A stretch of 64,000 nt of DNA from Lepiota brunneoincarnata (Eukaryota > Basidiomycota > Agaricomycetes > Agaricales > Agaricaceae): positions 1,178,001 through 1,242,000 of the forward strand of contig JAEBUN010000001.1 of assembly GCA_023014365.1 (NCBI GenBank). The letters run 5' to 3'. The notes beneath the pieces are model-generated. The model did no database searches. It was not told where the DNA came from and saw only the letters and a program-made list of their open reading frames with translations. Each line of letters begins with the position of its first letter. The stretch's first letter is position 1. Of the stretch, positions 20,125-31,700 are shown one piece after another. Position numbers and translations under genes: made by a program.

Positions 20125-22060
20125 CTAGCCAAGGCCTTCTGCCCCTCCCCTACCCCTTCGCCTCCCTGCTCTTCCAGCCTCCTTACACCTCTTCTTCCAC
20201 TCCCTCGTCAACTCCCCTTTTTGCGCATCCCATCGATCCCTCACTTCATCTTCTGTCTGAGTCCGGTAAAACCCACCCCCGCGCCAGTCCCATCCACGGG
20301 CCTTGAGCATGTTAAATAGATCCTCGGGTCTGTTCTTCGCATTGACGTCAATGTTGTTCGCATGAGGGTGAGATGAGAGCATAGCAAGAGGGAAGAAGAG
20401 GGGTTTGGAGGGGTCGAGTTGGATTTGGGACGTGTATTCACGTTTCTGAGTTTTCGTAGCTGTGGTTGTATGGGAGACGATGGGGACGGGGACAGAGATG
20501 GGAAGTTCATCTTCAACCTGGACTTCATGCGTTGTTGGGAATGGAGCATCCTCGTTAAGTTCGAGATCGAGTTTGAGATGATCGAGTAGAGAGAATCCGC
20601 CTATAGAGCTGTGATAAGTTGAGTGAACTAGGGTTGTGTGAGGTGGAACAAACCCTCTGCTTCTTTTGGTGCGAATAGATCCTTCAGTCTCGTAGGTCGT
20701 GCTGGCGCCCGAGACTGGGTTTCGGCCTGGCTGGTCTTTGCCTTCGCTGGTGATGCTACTTGGGAACTCATATCCCTCACCGGTGTCTCCCGATCATCAA
20801 CTGCCATATCCACATCTACGTCTTCTCCAGCACCAGCGCTACTTGAAATCCATCGGCTACCTTCATGAGGGACTACTTCAAACTCGCCCTCATCCTCATC
20901 ATTATCTGTGAGAGCACCCACACGTTGGCTATGTATGATATCTGCCTCGTCAATATTAGAGCCTAGGCTTTCCCTTCCTATCCAATCGTCAGTGTCGCCG
21001 GCACCGTCAGTGCCAAATAGGGATGCAAGAACGTCGAGGGAGCGTTGTTTCTCAATTGCGAATGTAGAATCGGTTTCAGCGTTGAGTCGAGTCGAGGTAT
21101 TTGTATGGAGGGGTAGTAGGTGGTAGAGGTAGGCGGGTAGGCGGGGGTTGGACTGGCTGAGCGAGAAACGAGTAGGGGATCGGTGTTCGTTTTCGGTACT
21201 AATGCCCTGAGCGTCGCTTTCATCGCTTCCTCTGTCTTCCTCCTCACCACCGTCACCGTTGTCCATGCTCGCATGTCCAGCCTCAAACGGAAGATCCACA
21301 TCCAAAAATTGATCCTTGATGTGCACACTCTCCCACCTTGTCATATCAATCTTCCTCCGTCTCGCCCTCACATCAAGTTTTTTGAGTTCTTTCCTCTCCT
21401 TGGCAGACCCAATCCCCCTCCGGCTTCCCTCCTTTGCCTCACTGTCCCGCCTGACAACGGTGGTGGTACTGGGATACAGAAGCGGGCGCAGAGGGCGCAT
21501 CCGCATAGGTCTATACATCCTCCCAGGGGGCGTAACGGTCTATGCACCTTTGCGAGCAGCGGACTGGGAGTAATCAGGGACATATCAGCTAAGTGTCTTG
21601 CTGTATACAGTCTGCGTTTGGTAACCAATGCCTGAGATTCCCGGTTTTCGGCCGCTATCCTAAGATTTCGAGTGGTAAGACCATTATGATGGAAAGCCCA
21701 GAAGAGAAAAACGAACCGGCCAGCGAAATCGGTTTGGCTTCGCCTATGCATAGCTTTGCGCCTTTTCACGTTGAATCACTGAGGATGTTGAGACCTGTGA
21801 TGCCAAGCTCAGGTGCTGAGCCCGAGAAAGAAAAGACTCCTAGATGGCCCACATTTTGCATATTTTGCTGGTGTGGCTTCTAGCGTTACATACGCTGAAT
21901 TTTCGAGGACGGCCTACGGCATCGAGTAGACCGAAACCATCGATGGCCTTTATGGTACCAAATGTCAATAAACGGTCTGCGAGTTCATCTTTTGTTATAG
22001 CTGGAGTGAGCCGAGATGTGGAAGCGTCTAATGTCCATTCAATGTCCCCCGAGTTAACCC
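20125..22060 (-). pseudogene. NOL8/Nop8-like ribosome-biogenesis gene, 5' half broken
   Basis: Nop8/NOL8 proteins are nucleolar RRM proteins needed for 60S ribosome assembly. Minus strand near 22030-21890 gives an RRM (TPAITKDELADRLLTFGTIK, then FGLLDAVGRPRKF). It is followed, only after a one-base shift near 21892, by YVTLEATPAKYAKC, and then by DST-stop-KGAKLCIGEAKP, where the family Trp has become TGA. A two-base gap near 22026 separates the HIS and LTPA codons. The 296-residue ORF from 21518 (MYRPMRMRPLRPLLY; RARRRKIDMTRWESVHIKD) and the 3' exon (SLLDHLKLDLELNED; DEVRDRWDAQKGELTREWKK; Arg/Gly-rich tail) to 20125 are open. The C-terminal half is thus preserved while the RRM half is not. 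Re-sequencing could restore some indels but not the TGA. Assignment to NOL8 is by domain pattern. Confidence 0.65.
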
Positions 22061-22249
22061 ATCGACGCCCGGGTTGCGTTCTCGTGACCTCGTCTCCCAC
22101 TCTTCTCACATGACCCTCTTTATGTTTTTCTCTTACACAACCAATCGCCTCCGTATGATTCTCGCATTCTCGGTCTCTAGTGTGCCGCGACCGACATCAC
22201 ACTCGCATCACATTTACCACTTGCCAGTGCTACTGGCCGCCTAGGCAGC

Positions 22250-22435
22250 AAATAGTGACAATTCTCGCGATCTCTGATCACCTTCAAAACAGAACCTCCA
22301 GGAGAAATGACTGATAGCTCTGAGCTTCAAAGCCAGGTGTAGGATCTACTCTGTCGGTCGACACGTAGTCAATAAAATATCGCAACAAGAGGGATGGCTT
22401 CAGTGTTATAATCTCCTCAAACTGATGCAGGGCAA
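22250..22435. repeat. Dispersed repeat, copy 2
   Basis: Partner of 19823-19980, in the same orientation. Lies between the NOL8-like 5' end and the EF-hand/ZZ duplication. The equivalent place near copy B lacks it, which partly explains the differing spacing of the two units. Confidence 0.6.
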
Positions 22436-22584
22436 TCCCTCATGCTTCGAGCTGCTGCGTCTTGAAGTTCCTGACAGACCACCTTGTGTTCCCGTCGCCA
22501 TAAACAATCCAACTTCATTTCTGCCTTATCATGGCTCATCAAAAAACTGTGGATTATACCACACACGAGATCAGTTAACGGACA

Positions 22585-25500
22585 TCCTCTCGTAAGAATC
22601 ATTTCGGTTCCTCGCCTATCAGCATGGTCAACTTGTCCAGCTGTTCCCTCATCAAACGACACCCGAACAGTTCCTCAACATAAACAAAGATGGGAATAAT
22701 AGCTTGGAAGAGCCCTTAAAAGCAATATACCGACACATCCAAATTCCCGGGTGTCACCACGTAGACCAAGGTTCAATAAAATCTCGGGAGAAAGTCAAGT
22801 AAGGTCAGGAGGAATTTATTCAATTAGGAGAGGCTCCGGAGTACAGAGGCAGAACCCAAATACATCGAGATGCCGAAATCTGATGATTATTATTCTTCTT
22901 GGGGAACGTTCAGTTGAAGTGAAATCTTCTGGAGAAGAGACTTGAATGATACCAGCTTCTCCTCGACCTTTGTCTCTAACCTTGCAAGTTTCTCCTCGAC
23001 CTTTGACCCTAACCCGGCGAGTTTTTCCTCGACCTTTGTCTCTAGGTTGGCGATTTTAGTATCCAACTCTGCAAACCTCTCTTTAACAGAGCTTTCCAAG
23101 TCGTTGATTCTCGCCACCATAGGATCCACCTTCTCGCGTTCGAATCGTTCCGGCAACAGGTTGTGAAGTCGAAGGAGAGGGTGATCAGCGCGATGTGAGG
23201 CATTTTGGGGATCACTCCCCAACAGAGGGGCACCTTTCTTCTCGCAATCTTCGCATATCAAAATGTCAGATGCTGAAGATTGATTGAGACAAGTGCACAG
23301 TAAGCGACTAGATAAACCACCTACCACAAGTGATACAAGCCCAACAAGGAACAGTCACTGGCCTTGTGCAGCAGCTACACTGCAATTCTGGATGACTTCC
23401 CGATGATGTTACCTGCTGCTTCCCCAACCCAGGGATATTACCCTGGCTATTCCTAGCGGATGCAGCTATCAGGGCCTTCTTCAGACGTTCCGTCATGGAT
23501 CTCGCTTCCCGGATCATCCAAGAGAGCGCATATGGATGTTTGTAACGGCGGACTTTGATCAACGTATGGTCAACAGTATGAATGAATTCTTTGCGCCCGG
23601 CTGGTTTGCCTATGCACTGAAGGCAAAGGTCGAAAGTATTGGACATTTGCGGGTCAATGCACGTCAAGCAGATGAAATCAACATCGAGGATAGTCCTATA
23701 GCAACCATCGCAAGTCTTGGTACTGGAGATAGAATAATCAGTCCCGGTCAACCGGAGTGGGTGGACAAGACGACGTACTAATGGAACGACATCCTTTCGA
23801 GGGACCAGGTTGCAGATGCCACACATGGGCTAATGTTGGACGGAGGTAGACGATATCGAACATCATGAAACACTTTTAGGTCATCTAGACTCAAAGGATT
23901 TGGTATGGAAAACTCGAGACCCGTGAGTCGATCCCTTGTGTAAAGGTCGAGGAACCTGCGACGATCCGTACACCAAGCGCGGATGTACACTCCAGCTCCA
24001 AAGTCGACCTCGCACAAGATGCAAGACAGCCGCACGAACGAAATCCCAACGGGACTTGGCATTATTTTGCACTTCCTCATCTGGAATGCGCCAAAATCCA
24101 GCTACCTCTACAGGTGACCTTCGAAAAATGAAATTTCGAACAAATTGGACTGGTTGTGAGTCAGTGTGTTCGGGGGAGCTTGGGGTGTCGGTGTTCGTAG
24201 GCTCCGCGGTAGTCGATGGCTGGGCCTGAAGTGGAGGTTCAAGGGAGAATGGGTGGTCATCATAGCTTTTCCTGGCCTCATCCTTCTGTTCAAACATCAG
24301 CCAGTTTCCGACGAGCGTTTCGTCATCCGTAACAAACTTTCCAACCACCCTGATGGACAAGACGCCGGCATTGGATAGCAACAAGATATCGAACTCCTCT
24401 ACTCCATCAACCATACGCCGACGCCCATGCGCCTCGTGTTTTGCCAAGTACGTTATGGCATATCCGCTAAGCGCTTGATCATCCTCGGGGTCGAAAACAA
24501 TCTTGAGCTGTATTAGCCCAAAGAGCAGCAAAGGATCGGCGGCCTTCCCCCTCGTGAGCAAAAGATGACCTGTCCAGAGTCCATCCATTTTACCAGTGAA
24601 CGGATTTGTGTCGAAGGAGTGGCGTGGCCACTCGAGTAGCCCATCCATCACGTCTATCCGACCAGGCGATTCAGATGAGAATAACGGTTGAGCAGCTTCG
24701 GGCGTTTCGATAATTGCGTTCTCAATGGTCTCATTCTTGGTTGGTGAGGTGTCCTCCCAGCTCATTACAAGACTGAGTTCCGGCCCGTAAGCATAGATAG
24801 TATCGGTGTCAAAATCGTGAATATTGTAGCCGTGGAACTAGAAACGTTCGATTATTAGTGAGTAGTCAGGGACTTGCAAGCATCATGTTTACCATGCCCA
24901 GGGAGAAGCCTTCCAGAATTGCACTCAAATCCACACGCGCTTGTTTGTAAATCGCTGAACATAATAATGACTTGTTAATGTCTCGGGGTGCTTGTTAGCG
25001 ATTCGACTAACCTCTAAGGCTATCAATTCGCTGTCTGACGACACCAAAGATCGAACCGAGGGAAGCGGTCATCCGCGAAAATTCATTATTGTCGACAATG
25101 CGCTTTTGAGCATAGTGGAAGACCCCAAGATGCCGCTTGAGGACTAGATACAGGAGAGGGAATAGATACTATGTCGGTATAAGTGGATGTGTACGTGTAA
25201 TTAGGAGATAGAACTGACGCGTTCAATCCTTCCAGGACCAGTTATGACCGTAACAGTGCCGGGACTGTCCAAATCATAACCAATCTTTTCTAGATTCTGC
25301 TTCAGCCTTTCTTCTTCCGCTATTGTATACTCCTGGGTGACGGAGCAAAGCTCAGGGGGTATCGAGTCGTACTCTTGTGCCACTTTGGTTGATTGCAGGA
25401 TAAGATGAGCATTCAGGATTGTGGAATCCAAGAGGTATAAGTCCACAAGGGATCGGTTGTCAGGAAGGATGTCATGGTGAAGTCGATCCATTTCCTGTAG

Positions 25501-27877
25501 AATCAAGATGATCTTGTTTTTGTAGTCCGCAATGCTGCTCTCCCATCCTTTGTCGATATGAGCAAGTGAAATCAAGACACGCGGCCAAAACAGCTTACCC
25601 TTCGCCCAGAATGCAATCCAAGTTAATAACCTACCTCTAGAGGTTAATGATTCGGTAGAAGTGTGGGAAAATTTGCGGACGAACCCCCAACCCTTGGGAC
25701 GCTCATTGGCGAACGTGTTAGCCTCCTTGATGCTGATGAAGCCTGTTCCGTCATCATCGATGGCTTCCAAGATAGCGCCAAGGTGGGCGACATTGATATA
25801 TTGAAGGGCCCAGTGGTCGCCATGGAACATGGGTTGCGATATCGGCAGCGCCAAAAAATGACTAGCTGGAATGATGTCGTTATTGGGCGAGGGAATTTGA
25901 ATTATTAAGTTGTTTGGATGAGGAGTATTAACGGAAAACTGATCAGTGAAGTAATCGTGGAGAGCCAGCACAAAGTGGCGGGCCTTGACACTGCCTTTCC
26001 AACCCTTGAACACTGTTTCAGAAAATGGATCCTTAAAATGACAGTTGACGTACCATCTCCCTCCACAAGTTTTGTAAGTCCTGAAGCAATTCGTCATCGT
26101 GACATCACGGAGAGCAAAACAAGCCCTCACGGTGTCCTTTATCTTGTCATGGGTTCCCGCCGCGAAGGCACTCGCGATAAACTGTCCCTTGTCCTGTCCA
26201 AGGCATCCAAAACATTTCGACCTTGAATCTCGAGTTTGCAGTCGAAAAGTGTGAAATTTCCGTTCGAAGACAACATTAAGATCCTCCGCGAGTTCCTTCT
26301 GCAGCTTCTCCCGGATGGAATCCAATTCCGACTTTCCACCGGAGCGAGCTTTATCCAACAGGTTCCCCAATGTCTCCCCTGACTTATCGACAAGCGCTAG
26401 GACCAGGTCATTGCGTTCAACGACAGTGTTCGGGCCTCCACTCTTTCGGATAAACTCCAATACCTCCTTCTCACGGGGAGTATCAAGCTTTCGGAAAATG
26501 TTCATGAGCGTATCGAGTTTCTCTTGGATCGATTCTAACTGGGACGATTGTGTGTCTAGTTTCACGTTGGCTGCATCAACACCTAGAGCGATGTGGACCG
26601 TGAGGGCCTTGTCAATATCGTCTTTGTAGCCCATGAATTTTGCTGCATATCCAGCAAGGCGCTCTTCGTATATCTTCGACTTGAGTGTTTTGGCTGTATG
26701 ACGTGAGCTACGTGTATGGTCACCTTGAGTCCGGAACACGTACCAATAAAGCTCTTCTTGAGATAAACATCACATGCAGATCCACACTCTTTGATATCGT
26801 GGGCGATTTGCGCCATCAGTGGTTGCATCCGATCCCTCAATACCGTGCCATCCGGCCCCATTTCATCGGGATCCTTGATTCGACGTAGCCTGCAGAGACG
26901 CCAGTGTTGGGAGCAAAAGGAAATGAAGACCGCAAAAACTCACTGAAAGAGCGTACACATCATTTGTTGCATCTGTACCTTCACAGCCAGAACTTTTTGG
27001 TTGTTCCCGCGTCTTGTCAGGTCCAGAGTCACGACCAGTTTGAATGCAAACACAGGCAGCTAATTCTTGTGTCAAAATCCGCCTACTTCCAAGGAATTTG
27101 AGGACTGCACCTCCAACGAAGGGGTGTACAGTGCCAAGGGCATCAAGTCCGCCCATGACACAACTTGACAGTTTCAGAGAAGCCAGTAATAGCGCTATCG
27201 ATGTTTTTGTTGTCGAGAGACGCAAAGCCAGTAGCAGCACTACTGAGCAATGCACTATTGGCTGTGTAGAACTCGTTTAAGAAAATGAGCGTAGGAGATT
27301 CGCCTGTGCTCGAGATAGCATTTCCTTTGGACCGGAACAATCAGTCAACAAGCGAGTCGGGAATCCAAGAGGAAGGGATCTGACGAACCGAATCTATCGA
27401 ACGCCTGCTCTTCCTTGCCTGGTCCTTCCTTTGAGTTTTTGAGAACCAGATACGCATCCCCGAGAGCGGGCTCTATATCAGAAGGGGGAGGCTTGACCAA
27501 CGACATCATGCTGGTTTCTGAATAGTAGCGGCTCTCGCTTTATAAGTGCGCACGTATTCGGTATTCGGTGCGTCCTGCTATCAGTTCTCATGTCGATCAA
27601 CACGGAAAAGACTCTTTGTGCATCTCGTGATCAGCAACGGGACTTAGAAAGCGCGAATGGTAGTACTTACTGATGCGGCATCCTGGATATCATCCCGGAG
27701 AACGCGCCTGTCGGGCCCGCAGCCCATACCAAGTCGGGCGCTGAGAAGAAGGCTAAATAAAAGTCAGAATCGGAACGGTGGTCGAGTGCACCTTGACCTC
27801 ATCGCTGGAATTTGAATTTTCAGCAACGGGAACCCGGTGAACAAGCTTGGACTCACCAGACCTTGAAAAGCCCGAAA
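22585..27877. repeat. Tandem segmental duplication, unit A
   Basis: Near-identical to 28780-34031 in the same orientation, with offset about 6,126 across most of its length (for example minus-strand ORFs ending at 23308 and 29434). Includes the whole EF-hand/ZZ gene, its 3' flank (GTTCCTCGCCTATC) and about 350 bp upstream of the start. Confidence 0.9.
22890..27509 (-). CDS. EF-hand and ZZ-finger coiled-coil protein, copy A
   Basis: Large multi-exon minus-strand gene starting with MSLVKPPPSD near 27506. Order of parts: an N-terminal helical region (NEFYTANSALL; DVYLKKSFIG); a long helical segment (27.0-26.1 kb) with KLDTLMNIFRKLDTP; a canonical EF-hand loop DDDGTGFISIKE near 25730; a large middle domain (FDTNPFTGKMDGLWTGHLLL); a ZZ-type zinc finger (CDGC...CLTC...LCLQC...HTVDH) near 23600-23720; a second Cys cluster (CSCCTRP...CWACITC); and a C-terminal coiled coil of 11-residue repeats (TKVEEKLAGLG, SKVEEKLARLE). 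Probable calcium-responsive, protein-binding scaffold; function unknown. Compared with copy B it has an extra base near 23985 that breaks the frame. Three extra bases in all at 26183-26270 re-code about 23 residues. Intactness is therefore doubtful. Confidence 0.7.
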
Positions 27878-28640
27878 TGCAATGTCTAAGTCTAGAGTGA
27901 CATCAATAACCAGCCATTGAGGCTTCCCATGCTAAGGGCGCTCAGCCATCTGCTACGGATGCTGTTGGCGAACACTGATGCTGGTGTTGATGAATGGAGA
28001 GCTTTTCGAAGATGCTTCGCTGTTGCTTGATGATAGAGAACAGGTATAAATTCGCGCCTGCTTGCTTCGACGAAGGGTGATACAGCTCTAATTAGTACAC
28101 GCAACACATGCTGCCAAGCGTGCCAAGCGCTCTTTCACTTTCCCTGCCTCCTCCCATCGATGTCGCAAACAATAGGGAATGTGCCACCACTTTGGTATAT
28201 GAGACTTACTTCGTTTGATACACATCTAGATTCAAGCTCTGTCATCAGTGACAGGCATCCCCCACCACCCTCAGGCGTCCTCACCACTTCCATTGACCCG
28301 GGCCCTTCACTTGACATAAGTCCACCCAACCTATCTAGCAGCCCCGGAAACATGGCCAACCACCAAACCCTCTAGATGAAGGGCACGATGTCTAGGGAAT
28401 GGGTCGGGACGTAGAGCCCTCATGACATTAATGATCCAGTGAGGCTTCCCACACCGAGAAGACTCAGACATTAGAATACACGGAAGTCTGGTTCATTTTC
28501 TCGGAGAACATTACTACACATGCCACAGACTGTTGGCGTCAGCCCACAACATCGCCCATACGGTGCATCATGCTTAAAGAGTTTGGTGTTGTCCTCGTTT
28601 GCTGATGCGTAATCTCCATGGTGTGGGCCTTAGGCCTTTT
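27878..28640. other. Spacer between duplicated units
   Basis: No supported gene. A short motif around TGAGGCTTCCCA recurs at 27917 and 28432, suggesting further small duplication. Only short shadow ORFs are present. Confidence 0.45.
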
Positions 28641-28644
28641 GTCA

Positions 28645-28705
28645 TAGGTGGAGCGAGCCCGACGATGTGGAAGAGTCTTATGTCCATTCCGTGTTCGCCA
28701 AGTTA
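28645..28705 (-). pseudogene. Relic of NOL8-like RRM start near copy B
   Basis: Minus strand matches the NOL8-like exon at about 22010-22065 (shared GATGTGGAAG(A/C)GTCT and TGTCCATTC). Its frame reads LFHIVGLAPPMTK, an RRM-type start, without the two-base gap seen at 22026. It shows that the tandem duplication reached into, or next to, the NOL8-like gene. Confidence 0.5.
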
Positions 28706-28779
28706 ACCTGGTGAGGTGTCCTTCAGGTTTGGGGTTCGATTCCCCATCTGGTCGGCCTGAAACCAAGCCATTCATGTCC

Positions 28780-31700
28780 CCTCGTAAAATCATCTCGGTT
28801 CCTCGCCTATCGGCTTGGTCAACTCGTCTAGCTTCCTCCCTCGTTGAATAACACTTGAACAATTCCTCAACATAAACAAAGAAAGGAAGTAACAACTTGG
28901 AAGAGTCCTTAAAAGCAATATACCGGCCACATCCGAATTCTCGGGAGAGAGTCAAGTGAGGTCAGGAAGAATTTATTCGATTCGGAGAGGCTCCAGAGTA
29001 CAGAGGTAGAATCCGGATACATCGAGTTACCGAAATCTGATGATTACTATTCTTCTTGGGGAACGTTCAGCTGAATCGCAACCTTCTTGAGAAGAGACTC
29101 GAATGATGCCAGCTTCTCCTCGAAATTTGTCTCTAACCCTGCGAGTTTCTCCTCGACCTTTGTCTCCAGGTTGGCGATTTTAGTATCCAGCTCTGCAAAC
29201 TTCTCTTTAACAGAGCTTTCCAAGTCGTTGATTCTCGCCACCGTAGGATCCACCTTCTCACGCTTCGAATCGTTCCGGTAGCAGGTTGTGAAGTCGAATG
29301 AGAGGGTGATCAGTGCGATGTGAGGCATTTTGGGGATCACTCCCCAACAGAGGGAGCACCTTTCTTCTCGCAATCCTCGCATATCAAAATGTCGGATGCT
29401 GAAGATTGATTGAGACAAATGGATAGTAAGCGACTAGATAAAACACCTACCACAAGTGATACAAGCCCAACAGGGAATAGTCACTGGCTTTGTGCAGCAG
29501 CTACACTGCAATTCTGGATGACTTCCCGATGATGTTACCTGCTGCTCCCCTAACCCGAGGGTACTACCCGGGCTACTCCTAGTGGATGCATCTATCAAGG
29601 CCTTCTTCAGACGTTCCGTCATGGATCTCGCTTCCTGGATCTGCCAGGAGAAAGCATATGGTTGCATGAAACTACGAGATTTGATCAATGTATGGTCAAC
29701 AGTATGAATGAAGTCCTCGCGCTCGGCTGGTTTGTCTATGCATTGAGGGCAAAAGTCGAAGGTATTGGACATTTCCGGGTCAATGCACGTCAAGCAGACG
29801 AAATCAACATCGAAGACAGCCAGAGAGCAACCATCGCAAGACACGGAACTGGAGATAGAATGATCAGTCCCGGTCAACCAGAGCGGCTGGACAAGACGAC
29901 GTACTAATGGAACGACATCCTTTCGAGTGCCCACGTTGCAGACGCTACACATGAGTTGATATTGGACGGAGGTAGACGATATCGAACATCATGAAACACT
30001 GTTAGGTCATCTGGACTCAAAGGATTTGGTATGGAAAACTCGAAACCCGTGAGTCGATCCCTTGTGTAAAGGTCGAGGAACCTGCGACGATCCGTACACC
30101 AAGCGCGGATGTTACTCCGGCTCCAAAGTCGACCTCGCACAAGATGCAAGACAGCCGCACGAACGAAATCCCAGCGGGACTTGGCATTATTTTGCACTTC
30201 TTCATCTGGAACGCGCCAAAATCCAGCCACCTCTACAGGTGACCTTCGAAAAATGAAATTTCGAACAAATTGGACTGGTTGTGAGTCAGTGTGTTCGGGG
30301 GAGCTGGGGTGTCAGTATTCGTAGGCTCCGCGGTAGTCGATGGCTGGGCCTGAAGTGGAGGTTCAAGGGAGAATGGGTGGTCATCATAGCTTTTCCTGGC
30401 TTCATCCTTCTGTTCAAACATCAGCCAGTTTCCGACTAGCGTTTCAGTCATCCGTAACAAACTTTCCAACCACCCTTATGGACAAGACTTCGGCATTGAA
30501 TGGCAACAAGATGTCGAACTCCTCAACTCCATTAACCATACGCCGACGCCCATGCGCCTCGTGTTTTGCTAGGTACGTGATGGCATATCCTCTAAGCGCT
30601 TGATCATCCTTCAGGGTCGAAAACGATCTTGAGTTGTGTTAGCCCAAAGAGCAGCAAAGGATCGGCGGCCTTCCCCCTCGTGAGCAAAAGATGACCTGTC
30701 CAGCGTCCATCCATTTTACCGGTGAACGGATTTGTGTCGAAGGAATGGCGTGGCCACTCGAGTAGCTCATCCATCACGTCTATCCGACCAGGCGATTCAG
30801 ATGAGAATAACGGTTTAGCAGCTTCGGGCGTTTCGATAATTGCGTTCTCAATAGTCTCATTCTTTGTTGGCGAAGTGTCCTCCCAGCTCATTATAAGACT
30901 GAGTTCCGACCCGTAAGCATAGGTAGTATCGGTGTCAAAATCGTGAATATTGTAGTCGTGGAACTAGAAACATTCGATTGTTAGTGAATAGTCAGGGACC
31001 TGCAAGCACCATGTTTACCATCCCCAGGGAGACACCTTCCAGATGTGCGCTCAAATCCACACGCGCTTGTTTGTAAATCGCTGAACATAATGACTTGTGA
31101 GGGTCTCGGGGTGCTTGTTAGTGATCCGACGAACCTCTGAGGTTATCAATTCGTTGTCTGACGACATCAAAGATCGAATCGAGGGAAGCGGTCATCCGCG
31201 AAAGTTCATCATTGTCGACGATGCGCTTTTGAGCGTAGTGGAAGACCCCAAGATGCCGCTTGAGGACTAGATACAGGAGAGGGAACAGATACTATGTCGA
31301 TGTTAGTGGAGGTATGGGTATAATTAAGAGATAGAACTGACGCGTTCAATCCTTCCGGGACCAGTTATGATCGTAACAGTGCCGGGAGTATCCAAATCAT
31401 AACCAATCCTTTTCTAGATTCTGCTTCAGCCTTTCTTCTTCCGCTGTTGTATACTCCTGGGTGACAGAGCGAAGCTCAGGAGCTATCGAGTCGTACTCTT
31501 GTACTACTTTGGTTGATTGCAAGATAAGATGAGCACTCAGGATTGCAGGATCCAAGAGATACAAGTCCACAAGGGATCGGTTCTCGGGCAGCATGTCACT
31601 GGTGAAGCCGATCCATTTCCTGTAGAATCAAGATGATCTTGTTTTTGTAGTCCGCAATGCTGCTCTCCCATCCTTTGTCGATATGAGCAAGTGAAATCGG

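Noticed and set aside
28680..28760. tRNA-like T-arm (TGGGG-TTCGATT-CCCCA) beside duplication unit B
   Set aside because: The B-box and T-stem look good, but no matching acceptor, D-arm or anticodon arm can be folded upstream. It may be chance or a tRNA-derived scrap.
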